A DNA stretch of 64,000 bases from CAWGJC01 sp965276665 (GCA_965276665.1 OZ255620.1:1984001-2048000); one strand, 5' to 3'; shown: positions 26,624 to 36,135, numbered from the stretch's first letter. The notes: generated from the letters alone by a model not told the origin. Program-made: numbers and translations.

Positions 26624-28198
26624 TCAAGTTCGGCGCAAATTCCAGAATGCCGGCAGGCCCTGCAGCATGCCTGTGATGTCCGCCCGATAGGCGACCGGCG
26701 CGAAGAGCTGCCCGGTCGGGAGATAGGGCAGATCGACGAAGGCCTGGCGCTGCATGTCCACCGCCACCGTCTGCTGCTTCGCGAGGTCGGAGGCGGCGAG
26801 CCAGTCGGCGCGGAGTTGCTCCAGGCGCTGGCTGTTCGGCCAGCCGGGCGCGGCGTCGCGGCCATTGCCGCGCAGCCAGATATCGGTGACCGGGTTGGAT
26901 TGCTCGACCCCGCCCCAGCCGGTGTGGAAGATGCTCCAGCCGCCCTTCTCCACCGCATCCGGCTTGGCGCGGCGCTGCATCGCGGTCGCCCAATCCATCG
27001 ACTGCACGTCGACGTTGAAGCCGATCTGGTGCAGCAACTGCCCGGTGACGTCGGCCATCGCGTTGTAGATCGCGAAATCGGTCGGCTGCATCACGACAGT
27101 GCGCTGCCCGGCATAGCCGGAGGCGGCGAGCGCCTGCTTCGCGGCGTCGAGATTGCGGGGCGAGGTCAGCGCCGTCATCCCGGCATCGCTCGCCATCGGC
27201 GTATCCGGGCAGAAGAAGCCGACGCCGGTCTTCCACAGGGTTTTATCCTCGCCCTGCGCCGCGGTCATGTAATCGGTCTGCGACAGAGCGGGCAGCAGGG
27301 CGCGGCGCACCGCGGGATTGTCGAAAGGCGGCTGCGCGCTGTTGAAGCGCAGGATGCCGATCAGCCCCTGCGGCTCGATCACCTGCACCACGACGTTTTT
27401 GTCCCGGCGGAGCTGCGGCAGCAGGTCGACGAGTGGCCAGCGCAGCCAGTCGACCTCGCCGCGGCGGAGCGCGCCAGACGCGGTGGCGCCATCCGGCAGG
27501 ATCAGCCATTCCACGCGGTCGAAATACACGCGCTTCGGCCCGGCGGCGGCCGAGGGCGTGCCGTCCGGCCGCGGCACGTAGCCGGCGAAGCGCTCGTACA
27601 CTGTCCGCGAGCCGGGCACGCGCTCGTCCATCTTCAGGCGAAACGGACCGCTGCCGGTGGTGTCGGTCACCTGGGTGAAGGCATCGGTCCTGGCCAGACG
27701 CTCCGGCATGACGACGCAGATGCTGGAAAGCTTGCCAAGCGCGTAGGGCAATTGCGGAAAAGGCGATTTCAGCCGGAACACGATGCGCTGGTCGTCGGGC
27801 GCCGAAAGCTCGTCGGTGGCGGCGATCAGCAGCTGGCCGAAACTGTCGCGCTGCGCCCAGCGGCGGATGCTGGCGACGCAATCGCGCGCGAGCACCTTGC
27901 TGCCGTCGTGGAAGACGAGGCCGGGCCGCAGCGTCAGCGTCCAACGCTTGCCGTCATCCTCCACCACATGCCCCGCCACCATCTGCGGCTGCGGCTGCAG
28001 ATGCTCGTCGAGCCCGTACAGCGTGTCGTAGACCATGTAGGCGTGGTCGCGGGTCTGCGACGCCGTGGTCCACACCGGATCGAACGAGGCGATGTCCGCG
28101 GCAGGTACGAAACGCAGCACCGAGGCCGCCGCCTCGGCACGCGCGATGGCGGGCAGCGAGAGCGCGGCGGTGGCCGCCAGAAAATGCCGACGCAGCAT
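26624..28198 (-). CDS. ABC-type solute-binding protein, family 5 (peptide/opine type)
   Basis: The 524-residue product has an exported leader (MLRRHFLAATAALSLPAIARA, twin arginine at 3-4). The family-5 fold follows: LRFVPAADIASFDPVWTTA, VYDTLYGLDE, MVAGHVVEDDGKRWTLTLRPGLVFHDG, GSGPFRL, LRFNSAQPPFDNPAVRRALL. Such proteins deliver peptides, opines or nickel chelates to Dpp/Opp permeases. None of those permease genes is nearby; instead the next gene, translationally coupled, is an MFS exporter. It begins a two-gene operon after a 74-bp gap from comB. Ligand unknown. Confidence 0.9.
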   Translation of the reverse strand: MLRRHFLAATAALSLPAIARAEAAASVLRFVPAADIASFDPVWTTASQTRDHAYMVYDTLYGLDEHLQPQPQMVAGHVVEDDGKRWTLTLRPGLVFHDGSKVLARDCVASIRRWAQRDSFGQLLIAATDELSAPDDQRIVFRLKSPFPQLPYALGKLSSICVVMPERLARTDAFTQVTDTTGSGPFRLKMDERVPGSRTVYERFAGYVPRPDGTPSAAAGPKRVYFDRVEWLILPDGATASGALRRGEVDWLRWPLVDLLPQLRRDKNVVVQVIEPQGLIGILRFNSAQPPFDNPAVRRALLPALSQTDYMTAAQGEDKTLWKTGVGFFCPDTPMASDAGMTALTSPRNLDAAKQALAASGYAGQRTVVMQPTDFAIYNAMADVTGQLLHQIGFNVDVQSMDWATAMQRRAKPDAVEKGGWSIFHTGWGGVEQSNPVTDIWLRGNGRDAAPGWPNSQRLEQLRADWLAASDLAKQQTVAVDMQRQAFVDLPYLPTGQLFAPVAYRADITGMLQGLPAFWNLRRT

Positions 28199-28272
28199 GG
28201 ATGTCTCTCCCGAACGGGCTTCTTCCGGCCGTTGATTACGACGCCGAGACTAGCCGATTCCGGCGCGGCTTG

Positions 28273-29001
28273 TCACATCCGGGCGCGGAACGCGCCGTCG
28301 GTCAGCAGCGGCACGCTCGTGCTCGCATCCTCCTCCACGGCGAGATCGACATCGCCCGGAAACCCGGCATCGACCAGCTCACGGCCGGACGTGCCGAGGC
28401 GGATCAGCGCCGCCACCTCGCGGCCGAGCGCGCGATAGGCATCGCGGGCGAGCCGGCTTTCCGGCGAACAGGGCCGGTCCAGCCGGTCGATGATGGCGCC
28501 CGCGCCGAGCTGATCCTCGATCGCGGGACGCAGGCTCCCATCCGGCCAGAGCTCGCCGGCCGGCACCACGCCGATCGCCCCCTCGCCCGCGAGCGATGCC
28601 GCCGCGGCCGCGACGGAAGCGGCATTGCGGAGGCAGCCGGCGAGCACCGGAATTCCCATGCTCCCCGCGGCGACCGACAGGCGCGATCCGTTCGGCGAGG
28701 GCAGCAACAGCGCGGTTCCCGCCGGAATCCCCATCAGGCTCGCCGGGGAGAGGCTGAACCCGCCACCGGTCTCCCGCCGCCTTCGGGCAAGCACCGCGCC
28801 GACCCGCGACGCAGCCGCCGGCGCGCCCCGGTGATCGTCGAATGGATAGGGATGCACGATCGCGCCATGCGCCACCGCGACATCCACCGCCGTCGAGAAG
28901 CACAGCACATCGACGATCACCAGCACCGCGACGCGCCGGTGCAGCGCGGCGACGCCCGCCATTCCCCATTCGGTCAGCACGGGCTTCGTTCTGTCGCGCA
29001 T
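28273..29001 (-). CDS. 2-phosphosulfolactate phosphatase family protein (ComB-like)
   Basis: The 242-residue product matches the ComB family: VIVDVLCFSTAVDVAVAHGA (29 onward), ASLMGIPAGTALLLPSPNGSRLS, NAASVAAAAASL, VVPAGELWPDGSLRPAIEDQLGAGAI and RDAYRALG. ComB dephosphorylates phosphosulfolactate in coenzyme M synthesis of methanogens. In bacteria homologues occur without the rest of that pathway and the substrate is often unknown. The ATG at 29001 has GGAT upstream; the start of the broken permease lies only one base away on the other strand. No ComA or ComC gene is visible here. Confidence 0.8.
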   Translation of the reverse strand: MRDRTKPVLTEWGMAGVAALHRRVAVLVIVDVLCFSTAVDVAVAHGAIVHPYPFDDHRGAPAAASRVGAVLARRRRETGGGFSLSPASLMGIPAGTALLLPSPNGSRLSVAAGSMGIPVLAGCLRNAASVAAAAASLAGEGAIGVVPAGELWPDGSLRPAIEDQLGAGAIIDRLDRPCSPESRLARDAYRALGREVAALIRLGTSGRELVDAGFPGDVDLAVEEDASTSVPLLTDGAFRARM

Positions 29002-29002
29002 T

Positions 29003-29436
29003 GTGATCCGTTCAGGTGTGGCGGAAGGTTTCGCCGTCACCATCGCCGTCTCCGCGCTGGCGATCCTGGGCGCCACGATCGCCGGCGTGCTCGTCGGCCT
29101 GCTCGCCGCGACGCGCTCCTATCTGCTGCAGAAACTGACGCGGAGCTATACCGGCCTGCTGCGCAACCTGCCGCAGATCGCCAAACTCTTCTTCCTCTAT
29201 TTCGTGGTCGGATTGCGGCGGCTGCCGGCGGCGCTCTCCGCCCTCGTGCTGCTGACCGCTCGGACGAAGCGCATCATGATCCCGGCGCTGAGCGCGCAAT
29301 TCGTCGCGCTGTCCAAGGCGACGTCGCTCGTCGATGCGATTGGGGTGATGAATTCTTCCGCGCCGTCCCTGTCATCAACAACGCGGTGGGCGCGCCCGAT
29401 CCGCTGGATTTCTTGATGAGCGTTGGTTATTCGTGA
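29003..29436 (+). pseudogene. Broken amino-acid ABC transporter permease (HisM type)
   Basis: From a GTG at 29003 the frame reads GVAEGFAVTIAVSALAILG, then YTGLLRNLPQIAKLFFLYFVVGL, the N-terminal half of a polar amino-acid permease. The segment normally holding the EAA loop (AEIVRxGI...) is deleted between LSALVLL and RTKRIMIPALSAQFVALSKATSLVDAIGV. Near 29345 a frameshift moves the remaining homology to another frame (EFFRAVPVINNAVGAPDPLDFL) ending at 29436; the original frame stops at 29416. No ATPase or binding-protein gene accompanies it. Confidence 0.72.
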
Positions 29437-29486
29437 GCTGCTGGACCATCACCCAGGCGATCCGCCGCTTCGATCCGGCTTTCGCG

Positions 29487-30701
29487 TCATGGGGTGATGC
29501 CGGGCGGCGTGCGCGGCGGCTCCTCTTCCGCCGGCGCGCCCGGCGCGCCGCCGCCGATCGGGCTCGGCCTTGCGATCACCGGGGAAGACGCCGCCGGTGC
29601 CGGGGGCATCGGGGCGGAAGCCATCGGGGCGGGACGGGGTTCGCGCACCATCTGCAGACGCTGTCGCGGCAGCGCATTCGGATATTCCGCCTGCAGGAAA
29701 GCGAGCATCTTCTCCCGCACCTCGCAGCGCAAATCCCAGGCGATCGACGCGTTGCGCGCGCTGACCAACGCGCGCAGCTCCACCATCCCCTCCGGCGTGT
29801 CGGTGACCTGCAGGTTGACCACCTTGCCGTCCCATAGCGGGCTCGCCCTGGCGATCTCCTCGAGCTTGCCGCGCAATAGCGGCACCGGCACGCTGTAATC
29901 GACATGCAGGAACACGCTGCCGATCAGCTCCGCGCTCTCATGCGTCCAGTTCTGGAACGGCTGCTCGATGAAGAAGGTCAGCGGCACGATCATCCGCCGC
30001 AAATCCCACAGGCGGACGACGACATAGGTGCTCCCGATCGTCTCGATCCAGCCCCACTCGTTCTCGACGATCACGGCGTCCTCGAGCCGGATCGGCTGCG
30101 TCAGCGCAATCTGGATGCCGGCGATCAGGTTGCTCAGCACCGGCCGCGCCGCCAGCCCGACCACCAGCCCGGCGGCACCGGCGGAGGCGAACAGGCTGAC
30201 GCCGTACTGGCGCACCTCCGGGATTGTGGTGAGCCCGATCGCCGCGGTTAGCACGACGATCAGCGTCACCACGGCGCGACGCAGGATACGGATCTGCGTC
30301 ATCTGCTTGCGCGCCTTGAGATTGTCCTCCACGTCGAGGCGGAGCCGCCGCATGTAGAGCTCGGAGCTCAGATCCACGGCGTTCACCGCCGCCCAGCCGA
30401 GCGCTGCGATGAAGGCGATCAGCAGCGTGTGGCCGATCACCAGGACCGTGCCGCTCGGCAGAGGGACGCCGGGCAGGGTCGCGCCGACGACCGCGATCAT
30501 CAGGACGGCGCCGACCGGCCCCTCGCTCCGCGCGACGAAGGAGCTGAGGAACGGGCTCACCCGTCCGGCGAGCCGCACGCCGAACCGGGTCACCAGCCGG
30601 AACAGCGCGATCGCGATGCCGGCCGCGAGGGCGAGGATGATCAGGCTGGCCAGCCAGTCCGGCAGCCAGTCCAGGGGGGTGAGATAATCCTGCCAGCGCA
30701 T
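29487..30701 (-). CDS. Mechanosensitive ion channel family protein (MscS type)
   Basis: The 404-residue product has about five N-terminal hydrophobic segments. The MscS pore helix and beta domain follow: FASAGAAGLVVGLAARPVLSNLIAGIQIALTQPIRLEDAVIVENEWGWIETIGSTYVVVRLWDLRRMIVP, spanning about 165-240 (quoted in part by position). A proline/alanine-rich cytoplasmic tail (PAPMASAPMPPAPAASSP) ends it. MscS channels release solutes on hypo-osmotic shock. The start at 30701 is the first ATG. The 160-bp gap to thiD contains a small CCGGCCTG/CAGGCCGG dyad and nothing else clear. Confidence 0.92.
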   Translation of the reverse strand: MRWQDYLTPLDWLPDWLASLIILALAAGIAIALFRLVTRFGVRLAGRVSPFLSSFVARSEGPVGAVLMIAVVGATLPGVPLPSGTVLVIGHTLLIAFIAALGWAAVNAVDLSSELYMRRLRLDVEDNLKARKQMTQIRILRRAVVTLIVVLTAAIGLTTIPEVRQYGVSLFASAGAAGLVVGLAARPVLSNLIAGIQIALTQPIRLEDAVIVENEWGWIETIGSTYVVVRLWDLRRMIVPLTFFIEQPFQNWTHESAELIGSVFLHVDYSVPVPLLRGKLEEIARASPLWDGKVVNLQVTDTPEGMVELRALVSARNASIAWDLRCEVREKMLAFLQAEYPNALPRQRLQMVREPRPAPMASAPMPPAPAASSPVIARPSPIGGGAPGAPAEEEPPRTPPGITP

Positions 30702-30861
30702 CGAGGACTCCCCGGCTTGCCTGCGTCAACAACGCTGCGCTGCAACACGGTTCCCCGCCGGCCTGCCCCCGGGATATGGCGGCCAGGCCGGACTAGGCAT
30801 TTTCACCTTCGGTGGGGCGAGCGCCGGCGCCGACTTAACTGAAAACGCTCCAACCTTTCGC

Positions 30862-31695
30862 CTAGGAGCCGGGTGGATCCTCGAGGCGGGTGGTATCGAC
30901 CGTGACCGCGTGGTTCAGCGGGCCATGCCCGCCGCCGAGGCCCGGCGCACTCGTCATCGCGGCGCGGAGATAGGCGCGGGCGCGGCGGATCGCGGCCTCG
31001 AGCGGCATCTTCTGGGCGAGCCCGGCGGCGATCGCGCTCGCCAGCGTGCAGCCGGTGCCGTGCGTGTCGCTGGTCTCGATCCGCGGGGCGTCGAAGCTGA
31101 CGATGCCCGCCTCGGTCGCGAGCAGATCGGTGACCGTGTCGCCCGGCAGATGGCCGCCCTTCAGCAGCACCGCCGGCACGCCGAGCGTCAGCAGCGTTGC
31201 CGCGGCGTGATGCATCGCAGCGACATCCGGGATCGCCATGCCGGAAAGCGCCTCCGCCTCCGGCAGGTTCGGCGTCAGCACCGTGGCGAAGGGCAGCAGC
31301 CGGCGCTTCAGCACGGCAATCGCGGCGCGGTCGAGCAGGCTTTCGCCGCCTTTCGCCACCATCACCGGATCGAGCACCAGCGGCAGGCGCGGGCGGGTGG
31401 CGAGCGCGTCGGCCACCGCGTCGATCACCATCGCATCGGCCAGCATGCCGGTCTTGATCGCGTCGGCGCCGAGATCGTCGAGCACGGCGGAGATCTGCAA
31501 GGCGATGAAATCGGGCGGTAGCACCCTCACGCCCTGCACGCCCCGCGTGTTCTGCGCGGTGATCGCGGTGATCGCGGTCGCGGCAAAGGCGCCGAGCGAG
31601 GTGATGGTCTTGATGTCGGCCTGGATGCCGGCGCCCCCGCCGGAATCTGAGCCGGCGATCGTGAGGACGCGGCCGTGCATCGCGCCGACGGTCAT
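30862..31695 (-). CDS. thiD: Hydroxymethylpyrimidine/phosphomethylpyrimidine kinase ThiD
   Basis: The 277-residue product has all ThiD blocks: LTIAGSDSGGGAGIQADIKT, ITAITAQNTRGVQGV, AIKTGMLADAMVIDAVADAL, LVLDPVMVAKGGE, LTPNLPEAEALSG, and the anion-hole/catalytic SDTHGTGCTLASAIAAGLA. It phosphorylates HMP and HMP-P for thiamine synthesis. I use the ATG at 31695, which overlaps the glmM stop (ATGA); a second ATG at 31680 starts directly at the conserved core. It is the last gene of the large minus-strand block. Confidence 0.95.
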   Translation of the reverse strand: MTVGAMHGRVLTIAGSDSGGGAGIQADIKTITSLGAFAATAITAITAQNTRGVQGVRVLPPDFIALQISAVLDDLGADAIKTGMLADAMVIDAVADALATRPRLPLVLDPVMVAKGGESLLDRAAIAVLKRRLLPFATVLTPNLPEAEALSGMAIPDVAAMHHAAATLLTLGVPAVLLKGGHLPGDTVTDLLATEAGIVSFDAPRIETSDTHGTGCTLASAIAAGLAQKMPLEAAIRRARAYLRAAMTSAPGLGGGHGPLNHAVTVDTTRLEDPPGS

Positions 31696-33125
31696 GAAAC
31701 CGGGCTCGTCGCCGCGCCGCCGGCCGTGGTCGTCTTGGGCTTGGCGACGGCCGCGCTGGCGGTCATGCCGCTCGCGGCCATAGTGCTGGCAATCGTCTCG
31801 CAAAGCTCGGCGACGACCAGCGCCACCAGCGCCTCGTCCTCGCCTTCCGCCATCACGCGAACGACCGGCTCGGTGCCGCTCTCGCGGATCAGCAGCCGTC
31901 CGCCGGCGGCGAGCCGCGCCGAGGCCGCCGCCTGCGCCGCCACCACCCGCGCATCGGCGAGCGGAGAGGCGCCGCTGAAGCGCACGCTGCGGAGCAGTTG
32001 CGGCAGCGGCTCGAACACCCGGCACACCTCGCTCGCCCGCCGCCCCTGCTCGACGATCACCGCCAGCACCTGCAGCGCGGCGACCAGCCCGTCTCCCGTG
32101 GTGGCGAAATCCGACAGGATCATGTGGCCGGATTGCTCGCCGCCGACATTGATCCCTGCGCCGCGCATCCGCTCGGCCACGTAGCGATCGCCGACGCGGG
32201 TGCGGTGGAGCGTGAGGCCGGCGGCCGCCAGATGGCGCTCGAGCCCGAGATTGGACATCACCGTCGCCACCACCCCGCCGCCGGTGAGCCGCTCGGCGCG
32301 CTGCCAGGAGCGGGCGATCAGCGCCAGGATCTGGTCGCCGTCGACGAGCTGCCCGCGCTCGTCGGCGAGCAGCAGCCGGTCGGCATCCCCGTCGAGCGCG
32401 ATGCCGAGATCGGCGTTCTGCTCGACCACCGCGCGGCGGAACGCCTCGGGGACGGTCGAGCCGCAATCGCGGTTGATGTTGAACCCGTCCGGCGTGACGC
32501 CGATCGGGATCACCGTCGCACCGAGCTCCCATAGCACGCTCGGCGCAACCCGATAGGCCGCGCCGTTCGCGCAATCGAGCACGATGCGCAGCCCGTCGAG
32601 CCGCTTCCCGCGCGGGAAGGTCGCCTTGGCGCTCTCCACATAGCGGCCGCCGGCATCGTTCATCCGAGCGGCGCGGCCGAGCCGGTCGGGCGGCGCGAGT
32701 TGCGCCGAGAGATCCGAGCCGAGCAGCTCCTCGATCCTGTCCTCCACCTCGTCGGAGAGCTTGAACCCGTCCGGGCCGAACAGCTTGATGCCGTTATCCT
32801 CGAACGGGTTGTGCGAGGCGGAGATCATCACGCCGAGATCGGCGCGCAGGCTGCGGGTCAGCATGGCGATGGCGGGCGTCGGCAGCGGGCCCGCGAGCGT
32901 CACGTCCATTCCGGCGCCGATGAACCCCGCGACCAGCGCCGGCTCGATCATGTAGCCGGAGAGCCGCGTGTCCTTGCCGATGATGACGCGGTGGCGATGC
33001 GCGCCGCGGGTGAAATGCAGCCCGGCCGCCTGCCCGAGAAGCAGCGCGGTGGTCGCGGTCATCGGGTCGGTATTGGCGGTGCCGCGGATGCCGTCAGTGC
33101 CGAAAAGCCGCCGCTGCGTCATCAT
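31692..33125 (-). CDS. glmM: Phosphoglucosamine mutase GlmM
   Basis: The 477-residue product starts MMTQRRLFGTDGIRGTAN and has the phosphoserine loop MISASHNPFEDNGIKLFGPDG (about 98-118), metal site ALDGDADRLLLAD and sugar-binding GGEQSGHMI. It converts glucosamine-6-P to glucosamine-1-P for UDP-GlcNAc, peptidoglycan and LPS. The start overlaps the folP stop as ATGA. Compared with the usual ~448 residues there is an Ala/Thr-rich C-terminal tail of about 25 residues (SGMTASAAVAKPKTTTAGGA), likely disordered and dispensable. Coupled to thiD downstream. Confidence 0.96.
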   Translation of the reverse strand: MMTQRRLFGTDGIRGTANTDPMTATTALLLGQAAGLHFTRGAHRHRVIIGKDTRLSGYMIEPALVAGFIGAGMDVTLAGPLPTPAIAMLTRSLRADLGVMISASHNPFEDNGIKLFGPDGFKLSDEVEDRIEELLGSDLSAQLAPPDRLGRAARMNDAGGRYVESAKATFPRGKRLDGLRIVLDCANGAAYRVAPSVLWELGATVIPIGVTPDGFNINRDCGSTVPEAFRRAVVEQNADLGIALDGDADRLLLADERGQLVDGDQILALIARSWQRAERLTGGGVVATVMSNLGLERHLAAAGLTLHRTRVGDRYVAERMRGAGINVGGEQSGHMILSDFATTGDGLVAALQVLAVIVEQGRRASEVCRVFEPLPQLLRSVRFSGASPLADARVVAAQAAASARLAAGGRLLIRESGTEPVVRVMAEGEDEALVALVVAELCETIASTMAASGMTASAAVAKPKTTTAGGAATSPVS

Positions 33126-34093
33126 TCCGTCCTGTCGGGTAGGGTGTCGCGTGTAGCCCAGCCGGCGAGCGCCTGCCAGACCCGGAGCGCGGCCACGGTC
33201 TCCGCCGCATCGTGCGCGCGCACGATGCCGGCGCCTAATCCGGCGGCGAACAGCTCGGCGGCGAGCGAGCCGGCCAGCCGCGCAGCCGGGGCGGCGACGC
33301 CCGAGATCCGGCCGATGAACGCCTTGCGCGACACGCCGACGATGATCCGGCAGCCGAGATTGAGCAGCACCGGCAGGCGCGCCAGCAAAGCGGTATTCTC
33401 CGCCTCGCCTTTCGCAAAGCCGATGCCTGGGTCGATCGCGATGCGGTCGCGGGCGATGCCGGCAGCCTCCGCCGCGGCGATCCGCACTGCGAGCTCGCGG
33501 GTGACGTCGGCCGCCACGTCGCCGTATTGACGCAGGTGCTGGTCCATCATCGTGGCCGGCGTGCCGCGCATATGCATGAGAATGACCGGGCAGCCGCGAG
33601 CGGCGACCAGCTTCAGGGAATCCGGGTCGTGCGCCAGGGCGGAGATGTCGTTGACGATGCTGGCGCCGGCATCGAGCGCGGCCTGCATCGTCGCGGCGTT
33701 GCGCGTGTCGACGGAGAGCGGGACGCCGAGCGCGGAAAGGCGGCGGATCGCCGGCAGGATGCGCGTCTGCTCCTCGGCGGGGTTGACCGGCGCCGCGCCG
33801 GGACGGGTGCTCTCGCCGCCGATATCGAGCAGCGCGGCGCCGGCCTCCACCATCGCCGCGCCTTCTGCCGCGGCACGTCCCGCATCGAGACGGCCGCCAT
33901 CGCTGAAACTGTCGGGCGTGAGATTGAGAACGCCCATCACCGCGAGCGTCGGCTGCAACCCCGCCCAGCCGGGCATCACCGCCAAACGGGCGGCCGCCGC
34001 AACCAGCTCCTCGGGCAAGCACGCCACGGAATAGATGCGGTTCTCGCCCACCATCCGGGCCAGCGTGAACGCCGACCCGCCGGCCAGCGGCAA
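33122..34093 (-). CDS. folP: Dihydropteroate synthase FolP
   Basis: Product with all DHPS motifs: GVLNLTPDSFSDGGR, LLDIGGESTRPGA, PLSVDTRN, IVNDISAL, VILMHMRGTP, AIDPGIGFAKGEAEN and GVSRKAFIG. It joins pABA to the pterin in folate synthesis. The most upstream standard start is TTG 34093 (323 residues). However, the same frame stays open with sensible sequence (ERLIEPLGLL...AIAQRLALPLAGG) back to a CTG at 34210 that overlaps the ftsH stop as CTGA, so the true protein may be 39 residues longer. Followed by glmM with an ATGA overlap. Confidence 0.93.
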   Translation of the reverse strand: MPLAGGSAFTLARMVGENRIYSVACLPEELVAAAARLAVMPGWAGLQPTLAVMGVLNLTPDSFSDGGRLDAGRAAAEGAAMVEAGAALLDIGGESTRPGAAPVNPAEEQTRILPAIRRLSALGVPLSVDTRNAATMQAALDAGASIVNDISALAHDPDSLKLVAARGCPVILMHMRGTPATMMDQHLRQYGDVAADVTRELAVRIAAAEAAGIARDRIAIDPGIGFAKGEAENTALLARLPVLLNLGCRIIVGVSRKAFIGRISGVAAPAARLAGSLAAELFAAGLGAGIVRAHDAAETVAALRVWQALAGWATRDTLPDRTE

Positions 34094-34206
34094 GGCCAGG
34101 CGCTGGGCGATCGCCGCTCCGGCGGCATGGGGCGGAAGCAGGCCGAGCGGCTCGATGAGCCGCTCGGGGAGGTGCGTATGGACGTGCGTGGGGAGCGGCG
34201 CGGAGA

Positions 34207-36135
34207 TCAGCCCGGCTGCGGGGCCGGGCCGAGACCAGGCGCGGTCGGCGGCGGCGAGACGGGACGGCCGGTCTGCGGCACCGAGGCGCGGCGATTCTCC
34301 GGCGATGGCTCGTCCACCACCTTGCGGATCACCGGCTCGCCGCGCAGCACGGTGCGGATCTCGTCGCCCGACAGGGTCTCGTATTCCAGCAGTCCGCGCG
34401 CCAACCGATGCAGCTCCTCGATGTTCTCGGTGAGGATGTGGCGGGCGCGATTATAGGCGGCGCTGATGATATCCTTGATTTCGGCGTCGATCTCGCGCGC
34501 CGTCCCTTCCGAGACATTCTTATGCTGCGTCACCGAATGGCCGAGGAACACCTCCTGGCCGTTATCGCCATAGGCGATCATGCCGAGCTTGTCGCTCATG
34601 CCCCATTCGGTGACCATCCGCCGCGTCTGGTCGGTCGCCATCTTGATGTCGCCGGCGGCGCCGTTCGAGACGTTGTTCGCGCCGAAGATGATCTCCTCCG
34701 CCGCGCGGCCGCCCATCGCCATGGTAAGCTCGGCGAGCAGCTTGGACTTGCTCTTCGAGTAGCGGTCGCCTTCGGGGAGGCTCATCACCAGGCCGAGCGC
34801 GCGGCCGCGCGGAATGATCGTCGCCTTATGCACCGGGTCGCATTCCGGCTCGTGCATGGCGCAGAGCGCGTGGCCGCTCTCGTGATAGGCGGTCATGCGC
34901 TTTTCGTCCTCGCTCATCACCAGCGAGCGGCGCTCGGTGCCCATCAGCACCTTGTCCTTGGCGTTCTCGAGTTCCGCCATCGCGACCGTGCGCTTGCCGA
35001 TCCTGGCCGCCAGCAGCGCCGCCTCGTTGACGAGATTGGCGAGGTCGGCGCCGGAGAAGCCCGGAGTGCCACGGGCGATCACCTTGGGATCGACGTCGGA
35101 GGCGAGCGGCACCTTGCGCATGTGCACGCGAAGGATCTTCTCGCGCCCGTTCACGTCCGGGTTCGGCACCACCACCTGGCGGTCGAACCGGCCGGGGCGC
35201 AGCAGCGCGGGGTCGAGCACGTCCGGCCGGTTAGTGGCCGCGATCAGGATCACGCCCTCATTCGATTCGAACCCGTCCATCTCGACGAGCATCTGGTTCA
35301 GCGTCTGCTCGCGCTCGTCGTTGCCGCCGCCCAGCCCGGCGCCGCGATGCCGGCCGACCGCGTCGATCTCGTCGATGAAGATGATGCAGGGCGCGTTCTT
35401 CTTGCCCTGCTCGAACATGTCACGCACGCGCGATGCGCCGACGCCGACAAACATCTCGACGAAATCCGAGCCCGAGATGGTGAAGAACGGCACGTTCGCC
35501 TCGCCGGCGATGGCGCGGGCCAGCAGCGTCTTGCCGGTGCCCGGAGGCCCGATCAGCAGCACGCCCTTCGGGATCTTGCCGCCGAGACGCTGGAATTTCT
35601 GCGGGTCCTTCAGGAACTCGACGATCTCCTCGAGCTCGCTCTTCGCCTCGTCGATCCCGGCCACGTCGCCGAACGTGACGCGGCCCTGCTTCTCGGTGAG
35701 CATCCGCGCGCGGGATTTGCCGAACCCCATGGCGCGGCCGCCGCCCGATTGCATCTGGCGCATGAAGAACACCCAGACGCCGATCAGCAGCAGCATCGGG
35801 AACCAGGAGAGCAGGTAGTGGAGCAGCGGATTGACGTCCGCCTCCTCCGGCTTCGCGATCACCCGGACGCCCTTGTCGGTGAGGCGCTGCACCAGGGAGG
35901 GGTCTTCCGGCGTGTAGGTCTGGAAGGTCCGGCCGTCGGCAAGCTGGCCGCTGACGGTGTGGCCCTGGATCACCACGTCACGGACCCGGCCGCCGTTCAC
36001 CTCGCCGATGAAGTCGGAATAGGCGACCTGGGTCGCCGCGTGTTGCGACGAACCTGGCTGGAACAGGTTGAAAAGCACCACCAGCAGGAGTGCGATGATG
36101 ACCCAGAGCGCCAGGTTGCGGCCGAAATTGCTCAT
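34207..36135 (-). CDS. ftsH: ATP-dependent zinc metalloprotease FtsH
   Basis: The 642-residue product starts MSNFGRNLALWVIIALLLVVL, a membrane helix. A periplasmic domain and a second helix (WFPMLLLIGVWVFFMRQM) follow. The AAA module has Walker A GPPGTGKT (~195) and Walker B IIFIDEIDAVGR, then the protease site HESGH (~417). FtsH degrades misfolded membrane proteins and regulators such as LpxC or sigma-32. I preferred ATG 36135 over a GTG at 36150 because the family starts at this point. The C-terminal tail is rich in proline. It lies between tilS and folP, the common alphaproteobacterial order. Confidence 0.97.
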   Translation of the reverse strand: MSNFGRNLALWVIIALLLVVLFNLFQPGSSQHAATQVAYSDFIGEVNGGRVRDVVIQGHTVSGQLADGRTFQTYTPEDPSLVQRLTDKGVRVIAKPEEADVNPLLHYLLSWFPMLLLIGVWVFFMRQMQSGGGRAMGFGKSRARMLTEKQGRVTFGDVAGIDEAKSELEEIVEFLKDPQKFQRLGGKIPKGVLLIGPPGTGKTLLARAIAGEANVPFFTISGSDFVEMFVGVGASRVRDMFEQGKKNAPCIIFIDEIDAVGRHRGAGLGGGNDEREQTLNQMLVEMDGFESNEGVILIAATNRPDVLDPALLRPGRFDRQVVVPNPDVNGREKILRVHMRKVPLASDVDPKVIARGTPGFSGADLANLVNEAALLAARIGKRTVAMAELENAKDKVLMGTERRSLVMSEDEKRMTAYHESGHALCAMHEPECDPVHKATIIPRGRALGLVMSLPEGDRYSKSKSKLLAELTMAMGGRAAEEIIFGANNVSNGAAGDIKMATDQTRRMVTEWGMSDKLGMIAYGDNGQEVFLGHSVTQHKNVSEGTAREIDAEIKDIISAAYNRARHILTENIEELHRLARGLLEYETLSGDEIRTVLRGEPVIRKVVDEPSPENRRASVPQTGRPVSPPPTAPGLGPAPQPG

